The notes beneath the pieces are model-generated. The model was not told the DNA's origin. It did no database searches and saw only the letters and a list, made by a program, of their open reading frames with translations. The translations under genes and the position numbers were made by a program. From contig MWTC01000021.1 in assembly GCA_002066995.1 (NCBI GenBank), positions 1 to 64,000 of the forward strand: a stretch of DNA of 64,000 nucleotides. Reading direction: 5' to 3'. Shown here piece by piece: positions 30,043 through 39,754 of this stretch (positions are counted from its first letter, which is position 1; the number at the start of each line of letters is the position of its first letter). The DNA comes from Sphingobacteriales bacterium UTBCD1 (GTDB taxonomy: Bacteria > Bacteroidota > Bacteroidia > Chitinophagales > Chitinophagaceae).

Positions 30043-33000
30043 TTATAAACCAATAGACAATCCAAAAACTATACTCTTGATTTGAGGAGCCGCATAGAAA
30101 TCAAGCCCCTGGCGCAGATTACTTGAATTAGTATCTGTATTCACTTCAGGATCCCATCCCGGATAACGTGTTATAGTAAGCAGATTTACACCACTTATAT
30201 ATAAGCGGGCATTGGAGAGCTTTATCTTCTTAGTTAGCGTTGAAGGTAAATTATACGCAAAAGTGAGATCTTTCAACCGGACATAGCTCGCATCATATAC
30301 ATACCTTGAACTCATACTCGGGGATTCAAAATCGCCCCAACGATTAATCCTCAATTCAGGTACATCAGTTTTATCACCCTTTTTTTGCCAGCGTTTCAAT
30401 TGATCCCGTGTTTGATTATCGAACCAATCGCAATTGGCGCTATAAAAAATTCCACCGGCATCTGAAACCTGGTTTCCAAATACTCCCTGGAACAAGATAT
30501 TCAACTCAAATCCTTTCCAGCTTATTCTATTGCTGATCCCACCTATCCAATCCGGGTTGGGATCTCCGATTATAAATTTACCTGCATCGCCATACACATT
30601 GGTTGTTGTTTTCCCATCCTGCATATAATAAATAGGGTCTCCGTTATCCGGATCAACACCGGCGTATTTAACTGAATAAAAAACCCCGAAAGGTTTACCA
30701 ACAATAATAGCATTTGTATAACGAACATTACTTGGTAAAATTTCTTTTTGTTCTCCATCCAGCTTCAGAACTTCATTTTTATTTTTTGCAATGTTGAAAT
30801 TGGTAGTCCATTTAAAATCCCTCGTTGAAATATTTGTTGACGTCAAACTAACCTCGATACCTTTATTTCCCATCTGTCCAATATTAGCCAGGATAGAAGT
30901 TGTTCCGGATGGTGAAGGAGTAGGCACTTGCAAAAGCATGTCAGTGGTTTTCTTATTGTACCAGCTAAATTCACCGACAATACGGTTTTTCAATAATCCA
31001 AACTCAAAACCAATATCAGCGGTAGTGACTTTTTCCCAACGCAGGTCATCATTCGCAAAATTAGTGATGCCTAAGCCGGCACCAGACGAACCATACCTGA
31101 CACTGCCATATTGTGCTTTCGAATCATAAAACCCCACTCCGGTGTTATTTCCGACAGTACCATAGCTGGCTCTGAGTTTTAAAAAGCTTAGCCATTTTAT
31201 ATTCTGCATAAAATTTTCATCACTCATAATCCATCCTGCAGAAACACTGGGAAATGTTCCGTATTTATAATTACTTCCCAATCCGGAATACCCGTCCATT
31301 CTGGCATTAAGACTAAGAAGATATTTCATATTAAAACCATAGTTTACACGGGCAAAATAAGAAACGAGGTTATTCTCTTCGTGTGTACTGCTGCCGCCTG
31401 TGATTTTACCGGCACCTGCCAATGTACGGATGCTTTCATCTGCAAAATTTTCACCTTGTACATAAGCATACTCATCGTACCTGTTTTCAAAACTCATACC
31501 GAGTGTAGCATCAATTTTATGTTTGCTTTTAATCTCAGTAACGTAATTAAGAAAATTATTTGTTACCCAACGTGTATTTCTGAACCATTGAGCCCAGGCA
31601 AAGCCTCCGGTACCAGCGCCCCATTCTGTGCGGCTACCCCAGAAACGTTCATCACTTTGATTTACCAGATCTAAGCCAAGTTCATTTCTTAAAATCAGCC
31701 CGTTTGTCAACCTGCTTTCGGCATAAATATTACCCTGGTTGCGGTAGCTCTTTGCGTGATTTTCAGCATTATCTAATTCATTAAGCGCACTATAATATGT
31801 GGTTGTAGGTGTAGTATAATATTCACCATTCTGATCCCGGGGAGGAGTGATTGGTGCTAATGCTACCATCTCAATAGGTGAACTGAACTCATTATCGTCG
31901 GCAACTCTTTGTCTTACCGTTTTGCCAAGACCCATATTCAACCCTAACTTCAGCCAGTTGTTTACCTGGTTGTCCATGTTAAACCGGAGGCTGTATCGTT
32001 TAAAGTTGTTGGCAATAAGAATTCCGTCCTGATTGCTATACCCGGCACTCAGGTAGAACTTATTCTTTTCAGTTCCTCCCTGTGCGCTGATTTCAATATT
32101 ACCTAATCTCGCATTGTCATTAAAAGCAAGGTCTTCCCAGTTCGTATTTGTTTGTACTTTCCTCCAGTCGCTATAACCACTATACCGGGTGAAACGTCCT
32201 TCTATCCAACGTATCATATTTGCTATGGCATCAGCTTCACTGGAAAAACCCATCCAATTACCGCCTCTGTTGTAATGATATTTGGCAGTATTAGTAGCAG
32301 CTTCCCGGTATAAATCAATATATTCTGCAGCACTTAAAAAACCTCTTTTGTGCGTGGGATTTTGTATGCCATATTGTGAACTGACAGTAAATTTAGTTTT
32401 CCCGGCTTTACCTCTTTTTGTCGTAATAAGGATAACACCATTGGCAGCCCTGCTTCCGTAAATAGCTGCTGCAGACGCATCTTTAAGTATATCAAAAGAC
32501 TCGATATCATCGAAATTAATATCAGAAGTTGCAGTTCCGTATAGGCCTCCAACAAGAGGTACACCATCTACCACATAAAGAGGTTCATTACTACCATTTA
32601 TTGAACTGGTACCACGAATTCTGATTTTAATCTCCTCACCTATCTTACCACTTCTGGCTTCCACAAACACTCCTGCTGCCCTTCCTTGAAGAGTTTGAGA
32701 AAGATCAGCAACAGGCATATTTTGGACGTCAGATCCTTTCACCCTTGAAATAACACTGGTTACTTCTCTTTTCACCTGTGTACCATACCCTGTAACAATT
32801 ACTTCATTAAGGCTTTTAGTAGTATGGCTTAGGCTTATATTAAGAGGACTGCTTGTTACGTCCACTTCCTGATCTTCATAGCCAATACTTGAAAAAATCA
32901 AAGAAGTTAAACCTTTTGGCAATATCAGGGAATAAGTTCCGTCAGATCCGGTAACCATTCCTATACTAGTTCCTTTGATTAACACTGATACACCAGCTAT

Positions 33001-33111
33001 GGGTGTTCCGCTGCCATCTGTAACCTTTCCGGTTACTGTTTTTGTTTGAGACCATCCTTTAGAAAGGGAAAGTAACATCCCCGCTAATAAGAATAATGTT
33101 ACGATTCTCAT
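30043..33111 (-). CDS. SusC/RagA family TonB-dependent transporter (PUL 1)
   Basis: 1022 aa, signal peptide at residues 1-21 (GWSQ). A carboxypeptidase-regulatory-like domain (about 25-105, VTGKVTDGSGTPIAGVSVLIKGT) precedes the plug (EVTSVISRVKGSDVQNMPVADLSQTLQGRAAGV, then DASAAAIYGSRAANGVILITTKRG) and a beta-barrel ending in FGLSIGL. There is no STN domain, so no sigma/anti-sigma signalling is expected; control by the operator 48 nt upstream fits that. It imports oligosaccharides with the downstream SusD. Confidence 0.94.
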   Translation of the reverse strand: MRIVTLFLLAGMLLSLSKGWSQTKTVTGKVTDGSGTPIAGVSVLIKGTSIGMVTGSDGTYSLILPKGLTSLIFSSIGYEDQEVDVTSSPLNISLSHTTKSLNEVIVTGYGTQVKREVTSVISRVKGSDVQNMPVADLSQTLQGRAAGVFVEARSGKIGEEIKIRIRGTSSINGSNEPLYVVDGVPLVGGLYGTATSDINFDDIESFDILKDASAAAIYGSRAANGVILITTKRGKAGKTKFTVSSQYGIQNPTHKRGFLSAAEYIDLYREAATNTAKYHYNRGGNWMGFSSEADAIANMIRWIEGRFTRYSGYSDWRKVQTNTNWEDLAFNDNARLGNIEISAQGGTEKNKFYLSAGYSNQDGILIANNFKRYSLRFNMDNQVNNWLKLGLNMGLGKTVRQRVADDNEFSSPIEMVALAPITPPRDQNGEYYTTPTTTYYSALNELDNAENHAKSYRNQGNIYAESRLTNGLILRNELGLDLVNQSDERFWGSRTEWGAGTGGFAWAQWFRNTRWVTNNFLNYVTEIKSKHKIDATLGMSFENRYDEYAYVQGENFADESIRTLAGAGKITGGSSTHEENNLVSYFARVNYGFNMKYLLSLNARMDGYSGLGSNYKYGTFPSVSAGWIMSDENFMQNIKWLSFLKLRASYGTVGNNTGVGFYDSKAQYGSVRYGSSGAGLGITNFANDDLRWEKVTTADIGFEFGLLKNRIVGEFSWYNKKTTDMLLQVPTPSPSGTTSILANIGQMGNKGIEVSLTSTNISTRDFKWTTNFNIAKNKNEVLKLDGEQKEILPSNVRYTNAIIVGKPFGVFYSVKYAGVDPDNGDPIYYMQDGKTTTNVYGDAGKFIIGDPNPDWIGGISNRISWKGFELNILFQGVFGNQVSDAGGIFYSANCDWFDNQTRDQLKRWQKKGDKTDVPELRINRWGDFESPSMSSRYVYDASYVRLKDLTFAYNLPSTLTKKIKLSNARLYISGVNLLTITRYPGWDPEVNTDTNSSNLRQGLDFYAAPQIKSIVFGLSIGL

Positions 33112-33924
33112 AATAGTCAGTTTAGTTTTTTGAAATATTCAATTCCTGTTTTTATGTACGTGTACGTTAACGAAAGTATTAAAATATTATAACATCTCCC
33201 AATTTTTTTTTCCCCATTGAAATTGACGGCATTAGCCCACTAAAAGACTGGACTAAATTTGAAAAACCCTTCATAAAATAATTAAATTCAGAGTACTCAG
33301 TCAAGAGAAAGAGGAAAATAGAGTAATACTGAAAAACCACGTATCATCCAGGAGGCCGAATAAAATGGCGTAACCAAAAAAATTCTTAACCACAACTTTG
33401 CCCGATCGCTTTTTCAGCGGTAACGACTGGATTACAATGGAGAAGGTATGAATAACTCATGGACAAGGTGCCGCAAAGCAGAGCCGGAAGAAAAACTGTT
33501 ACAACTGGGAAATGAACAGAAAAAGGAATGTGATGGTACTTATTATTTGCTGGTTTTCTCTTAGCATCATTGGATAGGAGCGTTGGCGGCGTATTCATAA
33601 AGAAAAAATGATCTGGTTGCTGCACAAAACACCAGGCATCATTTTGCCAAAAAAATTACCCTTACTAAAATAAAAACTGTCCTTTAACTTTAATCCTGCA
33701 GCCTAATTTATTTAATCAGTTTCCTAAGAATTACAAAAACCAAAATCTTAAACTGTCAGATTAAATACCAGCTATTACAAATAACCTGATCTGCGAAGAA
33801 GCTTTGAAAGGAGTACTCAAAGTTCCTTCCTTTCCGGAAAATATTTTGGTGCCATTTATCAAAAAACTCAAAAATCTAACTGTTTAAAATACTATCAGCT
33901 ATTTGAGGCTAATACCATAACTGA
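33112..33924. other. 813-nt intergenic region upstream of PUL 1 SusC
   Basis: Holds the SusC1 promoter and operator (33159-33178). The rest, to 33924, has no recognisable gene: the longest minus-strand frame (79 codons, 33386-33625) shows no family features. It separates the end of PUL 2 from the start of PUL 1. Confidence 0.45.
33159..33178 (-). promoter_or_regulatory. -7-like box and operator copy 2 (SusC1 promoter)
   Basis: On the minus strand, TACTTTCG (33178-33171) is one base from TAnnTTTG, and a TTG lies 21 nt upstream of it. It overlaps the near-palindrome that reads CGTGTACGTTAACG on the plus strand (33159-33172), identical to copy 3. The operator ends 48 nt before the SusC start. 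Confidence 0.72.
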
Positions 33925-35022
33925 TCATAATTTGAAAAATATTTTCCGTCTATATAAGAAATAGGAAAGATACCAGAACATACCGGCCACTATAATTACA
34001 GTAATCATATAGACAGCAATGTCACCACTCCAACTGAAAATCCGTGAAGTAAAGGGGGCAGCCATTCTATGAAGTAATTGCCGGCCGCCCAATTCTTTGA
34101 ACAGATATAAGAAAATGGAATTCATCCCGAAAATTGCAAAGAAAGTTGTAATCTTTTTAAACCTCCACACGTCAACCAACAAATATGAAAAGGAAATAGC
34201 AATCAGCGCCCATCCTCCGGTAACAATAACATAAGTACCGGTCGAGATACGTTCAATGATCGGAAAATAAGGGCGCAAAGCATATCCAAGAATAACAGCA
34301 ACTAAACCCGGCAGGAACATATAAAACATCTTTTTCTTGTGGGACCAATCCTTCATCAGGAGCTTCCCAATAACCACACCCCAAATCACGTGGGCTAAAG
34401 TTGAAACTGCATTAAAGGTAACCCAATGGTCGGGATGCAGATATCCTGTCGTATGCAAATCGAACCAATTTCCAAAATTATTATCCGGTAAAAGCTTATT
34501 AAATCCCTCAACCGGCCAAAACCTGTACAGTAGATCTGATATAAGAATTACAGCAAAAGAAATTGTCAATTGCCATTTTATTTTCTTTCTTATCAGTAAA
34601 AAAGCAATAGGATAAGTAAATGCTAATTGAGGGAGTATATTAGTAAGATAGTAAGCATTTTCTTTAGCACCTAACATAAATCCAAATACAAGAAACCAAA
34701 AGGAGCGAATCAATGCATGACGAACCAATTTATTCCAGCTTTCTCCCCTGTCCATTCGCTTTGCAACAGAAAAAGGCATTGCTACTCCGACAATAAACAT
34801 GAAGAAAGGCTGAATCAGGTCCCAGAAATAAAGTTCATACCATTGACCATGGTCGGTTTGCCTGTCTAAAAATGCTATAATTGGACCTCCTTTACCCGCT
34901 TTTACCAGTTCGGTAAATAAACCTGCTACACCCGACACAAGGATAAACAACGTTATTCCGCGAAAAAAATCAATTGAAAGAATACGGTTTTGTTCATGCT
35001 TTACAGGTATTACATTATCCAT
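33925..35022 (-). CDS. DUF5009 / NagX-like membrane acyltransferase, second copy
   Basis: 365 aa, about ten transmembrane helices. RILSIDFFRGITLFILVSGVAGLF and LYFWDLIQPFFMFIVGVAMPFSVAKRMDRGE match the DUF5009/COG4299 pattern of the copy at 27234, and the C-terminal FGMNSIFLYLFKELGGRQLLHR is shared. The two copies differ widely, so they may serve different acceptors. Last gene of the PUL 2 minus-strand run, 159 nt after the amidohydrolase. A sugar acyl-transfer role is inferred from the family relation to HGSNAT. Confidence 0.8.
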   Translation of the reverse strand: MDNVIPVKHEQNRILSIDFFRGITLFILVSGVAGLFTELVKAGKGGPIIAFLDRQTDHGQWYELYFWDLIQPFFMFIVGVAMPFSVAKRMDRGESWNKLVRHALIRSFWFLVFGFMLGAKENAYYLTNILPQLAFTYPIAFLLIRKKIKWQLTISFAVILISDLLYRFWPVEGFNKLLPDNNFGNWFDLHTTGYLHPDHWVTFNAVSTLAHVIWGVVIGKLLMKDWSHKKKMFYMFLPGLVAVILGYALRPYFPIIERISTGTYVIVTGGWALIAISFSYLLVDVWRFKKITTFFAIFGMNSIFLYLFKELGGRQLLHRMAAPFTSRIFSWSGDIAVYMITVIIVAGMFWYLSYFLYRRKIFFKL

Positions 35023-35181
35023 GTTTTTATTTTTTTTGCCTGATTTTACATTTTATTCCGTCATAGCAACCACTATGGAACAAGAACCCGATTAAATAAT
35101 ATTTGGTCAATAATTACATTACCTGGTCTGCTATAAATTTTACCGGTAAAAGAATTCATCTGTATTTGATTCATTTACTTT

Positions 35182-36183
35182 TTATAACCTAAATAATTTC
35201 TTTGCATTTTCATAAAGAATCTTTCGCTCAATCGTTTTAGTTGAAGCCAATTTTCTGATCTCTGCTATGGTCCGTATTCCCTGGCAAACAGCATCTTTTG
35301 AAGATCCCCCAAAAAATGCAGGATCCGGACAATCGCTTCCAAATAATAATTTATCCTGATGACGAACAAGAAATTCACGGGCCTGATCCTCATCACGGGT
35401 TAATGAGTTATAACCGGAGCCGGCAGATAAATCGCCAAACATATTTGGGTAATCAGCAAGCAAGCGATCAGTCAATCCACCCGGAGTTACTTTGCTATTC
35501 GGATACATCTCCTCACTGTCTATATAGTTCCTGTCAACATAAGACCACCAGCTTTGTGCATGACCGATAAAATTAACTCCTGGATATTTTTCAAGCATGG
35601 TGTGAAATCGTTCAATTCCATAATTATACATTTTATATTGCCAATGCATCAGCACCGGTACATTATATTCCTGCGCCAACTGATAAATCTTCTGCATTTC
35701 AGGTGAATCACATTCGATTCCGAACTTCTGTTCCCCTATAATTACTGCTCCTTTTTTTAAATATTTTTCAATTTCTTTTATTGCACCCGGATAATCAGGA
35801 ACTTCATTAGCGCCAAAAAGAAATTCTTTTGGGTGCTTTTTTGCAAACTGATAACAAACTTCATTGCCTGTACATTTTGCCTGTAATCCATTAGAAATAC
35901 CATCATGCGTTGCAGCGGTTTTTACCGGTCTGCCGGAAGGAAGAAGTATTGTAGTGGTAGCGCCCATATCCTTTTGATGTGCGGCCAGGTATTTATTATC
36001 ACGCCCATTGTAATCTGTGTGTTGATGTATATCAATGATTGGCTCTTCAGCAATATCCTGAATCTTAGCTATTGCTGATGCATCTAATTTTATTGCTGAC
36101 CCTGCCAGAACCAATCCGGTTGTTGTTATAAACTCACGACGTGATATTCCTGCAGACCCTTGATTTTCTTTTCTTTTTTTCAT
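35182..36183 (-). CDS. Amidohydrolase (amidohydrolase-2 family), Tat-exported
   Basis: 333 aa. The N-terminus ISRREFITTTGLVLAGSAIKL is a twin-arginine signal, so it acts in the periplasm. The metal site is canonical: HQH in IDIHQHTDYNGRD near residue 52, a metal-bridging His in VLMHWQYKMYN, another His in NFIGHAQSW, and the late Asp in LFGSDCPDP. Family members hydrolyse lactones, decarboxylate or deaminate aromatic acids and sugar lactones. It lies 51 nt behind the beta-helix protein gene. Confidence 0.82.
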   Translation of the reverse strand: MKKRKENQGSAGISRREFITTTGLVLAGSAIKLDASAIAKIQDIAEEPIIDIHQHTDYNGRDNKYLAAHQKDMGATTTILLPSGRPVKTAATHDGISNGLQAKCTGNEVCYQFAKKHPKEFLFGANEVPDYPGAIKEIEKYLKKGAVIIGEQKFGIECDSPEMQKIYQLAQEYNVPVLMHWQYKMYNYGIERFHTMLEKYPGVNFIGHAQSWWSYVDRNYIDSEEMYPNSKVTPGGLTDRLLADYPNMFGDLSAGSGYNSLTRDEDQAREFLVRHQDKLLFGSDCPDPAFFGGSSKDAVCQGIRTIAEIRKLASTKTIERKILYENAKKLFRL

Positions 36184-36234
36184 TTCATTAATGGTTATTT
36201 TAAATCACAATTATATCTTCCACCTGGGAATAAA

Positions 36235-38172
36235 TCATTTGCATATAAAAACCATTGTTTTTTCCAGACTTGTTTTACTCTGTGTTCTAAGTGCATAAAT
36301 TCCATTGGAAAGCGACCCTAATTTTATTTCAATTTTATCAGAAACTGCATGTATCATTCGGACAATATTACCTGCCATATTATACATCGTGATTTTGCAG
36401 CCCGGAGCTGAAGTTTGAATATTCAGAATATCTGATGCCGGATTCGGAAATATTCTGATAATACTACTCCGGTCCGGAACATAAGGTATGGAAGTTACTA
36501 ATTGAGATTCGTAAGCTCCGATCTCGTAAGATTCCCCCTGTGGACGTGGAATACTGTCGAAATCTGTATTAACATAGTTAAGGGATTTGCCTGTGTTGAT
36601 ACAAGGACTGCCGGGTTGCAGGTGAAAATCACCGATATTAATATTTTTAAAAAGCGGGTCAGCCGAAAAACTGTTTATAGCATTTGTTACAAAATTCAAA
36701 GGCATTCCCCCTTCAATATTAAAAAAATCACAATTGGAAAAGTAAGTATTGGTCCCATTGGGAATTATATCATCTGCAAAGGGTCCGGCCTTAAAGGCTC
36801 CACCGGAGCCCGAAGACAAGGTCCCGTAAAAAATATTGTTTATGTATTTCATATTCTTACAGTATCTTTCAGCAAAGAGTTGATACCGCGTTTTATAGAA
36901 TGTGCAGTTTGCAATAATGTTATTTCCTGCGTCTGAAGGTATGCTATAGCTGAAATAATAAATACCCATATAACAATTAACAGCAATACAGTTGATAAAT
37001 AAATTATTGTTTCCGGGGTGGCCGGCAGGGTCTGCACCGGTATCACCATCCTCAACAGTATCATTAAATTTAATTGCCGACCGGCAGTTTTCAGCGATAC
37101 ACCCATCAAAAATATTATCACTTGCACCATCCCTGGAAACCATGCAATGACCTTCACCACCGGATGAACCCGGTTCCCCTGTATGAGTTCCGATTGCTTT
37201 GCAATGATAGAACAGATTATACTGTGCAGTTCTATGCCGGACGCAAAATGCTTCTCCCATATTTTTTGCAATACAATAATAAAATTTATTGTGTTGGGCT
37301 GAAATAGCAGGAACGGACATTCCCCGATCAATCACCTGCTCTGCATTTGTCTTGGCTGTATAACCATGGCCATTATGTGATAATCCCGGCATTCTTTCAA
37401 TATAACAGTTCCTAAATACATTATCATTCCCGGTAACAATCATGTAATAATCAGTTGCAGCGGATCCCGAATTTTCATTACAATAGGCTTTGCAGTTCAC
37501 AATTAAATTATTATTTCCATTTATCCCAAATCCTTCCGCAGCAGCATTTATTACAAGGCAGTTGCTGATCGTATTGTTGTTGGAAAACCTTGTTCCCATA
37601 CTGCCGAAAAGAAAACCAAATCCGGAGTAAGATGAAGAACTAATATCTCCAACCGACATTACATTGATATTATCAAGAACCAGGTTCCCTGCATCCTGTG
37701 AAGTACCTCCTGCCAGAAATCCATAGGCATAATTCTGTATCTGAAAATTCTTAATTACCAGGAATCGCCTGTTCTGGCAATTAAAACCAATGCCGAAGGA
37801 CCTGTTAATACCAATAAAAGTAGGCATATCCATACTGTTGAAAGCTGACGGGAATGTACTGTCATTTACCAGGAGCGGAGGTTGGTCGCCGGATGTTGTT
37901 TTGTATCCAAGAAATACTATGGGGCTGTTGGTTGTTCCGTTTTTTGAAAAAACGACATTTTCAGTGTATAACCCGGCTTTTACATAAACAGTATCTCCAG
38001 GACTTGCAATTGTTGAAGCATAGGTAAGCGTTTTCCATGGCTGGGTCAGGCTGCCACTATTTGAATCATTTCCATTTGTATCTACATAATAAACATTTCC
38101 AAAAGAATAATTTATAGAAACCATGGTGAACAGTATGATACCTTGAATTGCTTTGAGTAATTGCATTAACAT
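36235..38172 (-). CDS. Right-handed beta-helix protein with type IX secretion sorting domain
   Basis: 645 aa with a signal peptide (about residues 1-25). It begins with a DUF1565-like segment (YYVDTNGNDSNSGSLTQPWKTLTYAS, PGDTVYVKAGLYTENV), followed by many parallel beta-helix turns (repeated 'N-xx-NCxA' and 'NNxFxNC' steps), the fold of polysaccharide lyases and pectinases. The last 80 or so residues (RIFPNPASDILNIQTSAPG, YNMAGNIVR, LSNGIYALRTQ) are a type A T9SS C-terminal domain, so it is surface-bound or secreted. The catalytic family cannot be assigned from sequence alone. It is next to a decayed gene of the same fold. Confidence 0.85.
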   Translation of the reverse strand: MLMQLLKAIQGIILFTMVSINYSFGNVYYVDTNGNDSNSGSLTQPWKTLTYASTIASPGDTVYVKAGLYTENVVFSKNGTTNSPIVFLGYKTTSGDQPPLLVNDSTFPSAFNSMDMPTFIGINRSFGIGFNCQNRRFLVIKNFQIQNYAYGFLAGGTSQDAGNLVLDNINVMSVGDISSSSYSGFGFLFGSMGTRFSNNNTISNCLVINAAAEGFGINGNNNLIVNCKAYCNENSGSAATDYYMIVTGNDNVFRNCYIERMPGLSHNGHGYTAKTNAEQVIDRGMSVPAISAQHNKFYYCIAKNMGEAFCVRHRTAQYNLFYHCKAIGTHTGEPGSSGGEGHCMVSRDGASDNIFDGCIAENCRSAIKFNDTVEDGDTGADPAGHPGNNNLFINCIAVNCYMGIYYFSYSIPSDAGNNIIANCTFYKTRYQLFAERYCKNMKYINNIFYGTLSSGSGGAFKAGPFADDIIPNGTNTYFSNCDFFNIEGGMPLNFVTNAINSFSADPLFKNINIGDFHLQPGSPCINTGKSLNYVNTDFDSIPRPQGESYEIGAYESQLVTSIPYVPDRSSIIRIFPNPASDILNIQTSAPGCKITMYNMAGNIVRMIHAVSDKIEIKLGSLSNGIYALRTQSKTSLEKTMVFICK

Positions 38173-38361
38173 TTATGAATAGTATTTAATTTCACACAAA
38201 TAGTTTATATTTTATCAGGCAAATCATTAAAGTAAACAGAATAGAGTATGATCTCTGATACGGTTAAATTACAACAAAGAAATTTTCAAATATGATTGTA
38301 TGAAAATCCCTATAACTATCCTATCATAACATCGTTTCATAAATAGCATCAGTTAAGCATT

Positions 38362-39417
38362 TTACCATACAGGAAAACTACTTTTCATATTCATGGAATA
38401 TCCGGCTCCTCCATTAGCCTTTACAAGACAAACGCATCCATAAGGATCAAGTGTCAAATTCCTTTTAAACATCCTGTCATTTGGATCCCTGTTCTGTCTA
38501 CTCCCAAGTCTAATAATTTTTTATGCCTTCTGTCACTGTATAAGGTTCTGATAATTTTCTGATAATACTTTTTATCTATTGGGATGAATTGGCAATTATT
38601 GTCATATTGAAATTTCTGCTGCCATTCAGAAATAGAATATGTCTGCCCCGGGTACTTTCAATGACTTCCATGATTAAATCATTATTTATTGAACAGCAGA
38701 AACCGGGTAGCAGAAATAGTTACTGTCAATATTCCCGAATTGTATAATTTCATTTTCCCGGGTATGGTAACTACTGAATAATGGAGCGCTGAATGATGAA
38801 ATAAAAACATTTCTGTTAATTACATTACAGTTAATAAGTTCTCGTTTTAGCTTTTTTACAAGTTCAGCTCCTGTCCGGTCCGGTTCACCTTTCAATTTAT
38901 CAACAATTATAGCAATATTGTTATCTGCATGTTCCAGCTGAAGTTATCCCTTTTCGGTTTCATCCGGATTTGGGTACCTGCCCATTGAAAAGAACTTGCC
39001 TTTAATTAAAAACAAGTTAAAAAAGTCAGGTAATTCAGGGGTTCTACATCCCCAGATATTACCCCTGAATCTAACCTATTGAGTTAACCTGACCATTCCA
39101 TTTATATCAGGAGCGGCCTTAGCTGCTGGCTCATAGGTAGAAATAACTAGCAGTTTTTCTATATCTCCTGAATTAGAAACTTTACATTAATTGTCTCTTT
39201 GATAACGTCGCTTCAATGAAGCTGTATTGAGTCACCGGGTGCCAGTAAGATCATTATTGAATTGAGTTCTTCAAAGCCTCTCCATGGAGTGGCAGTATGT
39301 TGCGCCCGGCTAGTCGTTCTGCTGCCATCTCCTTGAGAAGCAGAGAAATAAAAAGTCTTTGCGGTCAGATCGCATAGGCGCAACTGAAAAATAAAAAAGA
39401 CATAACAACCTCTTCAT
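38362..39417 (-). pseudogene. Decayed secreted right-handed beta-helix (polysaccharide-lyase-like) gene
   Basis: Translating the minus strand in shifting frames recovers, in order: a leader MKRLLCLFYFSVA at 39417; KTFYFSASQGDGSRTTSRAQ from 39359, continuing TPWRGFEELNSIMILLAPGDSIQ; ETINVK, which shifts frame into VSNSGDIEKLLVIS then YEPAAKAAPDINGMVRLTQ-stop; GNIWGCRTPELPDFFNLFL then GKFFSMGRYPNPDETEKG-stop-LQLEHADNN; a short open stretch at 38686-38895; YSISEWQQKFQYDN near 38640; and DPNDRMFKRNLTLDPYGCVCLVK, ending at the stop 38362. This matches the secreted beta-helix family layout from start to C-terminus, with at least two stops, several frameshifts and an internal deletion. It is flanked by an intact beta-helix gene. 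Confidence 0.8.
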
Positions 39418-39754
39418 GTCAGAAACTCATTAATCTTCAATTCCTTTAGCATTGTCTCAATTCTCTGCATTATTCATGATTCTTTCAAAAAAAAGAATTA
39501 TAAAGAGTCGCTTAATATTAATTCGCCATCTTAAATTATTTTCTTGTATTGCAATGAGAATATAGTATGCATTTATACTAAAATTAAAATTCATTTATTT
39601 CAGGTCAGAATTTTTATTTAAAGATCAATGGTGTTATTTTTTTGAACCCAATATCCGTTCATTCAAGATCTCCTGGGTCTAAAAATAATATTATATTCAA
39701 AGAACTAATTTTCACAAACCCGGATATAAGATGATACTAATTGAAATACTGGTC
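39418..39754. other. 337-nt intergenic region before the pseudogene
   Basis: AT-rich spacer between the DUF4397-like gene and the pseudogene start. A weak A/T hairpin (39479-39498) is the only structure seen. No gene was recognised. Confidence 0.3.

Noticed and set aside
33386-33625. 79-codon minus-strand ORF
   Set aside because: No signal, domain or conserved pattern; composition looks like chance.
38686-38895. 69-codon minus-strand ORF as a separate small gene
   Set aside because: Its sequence continues in frame upstream past its TTG start to a stop and aligns with the middle of the beta-helix pseudogene, so it is a fragment of that.
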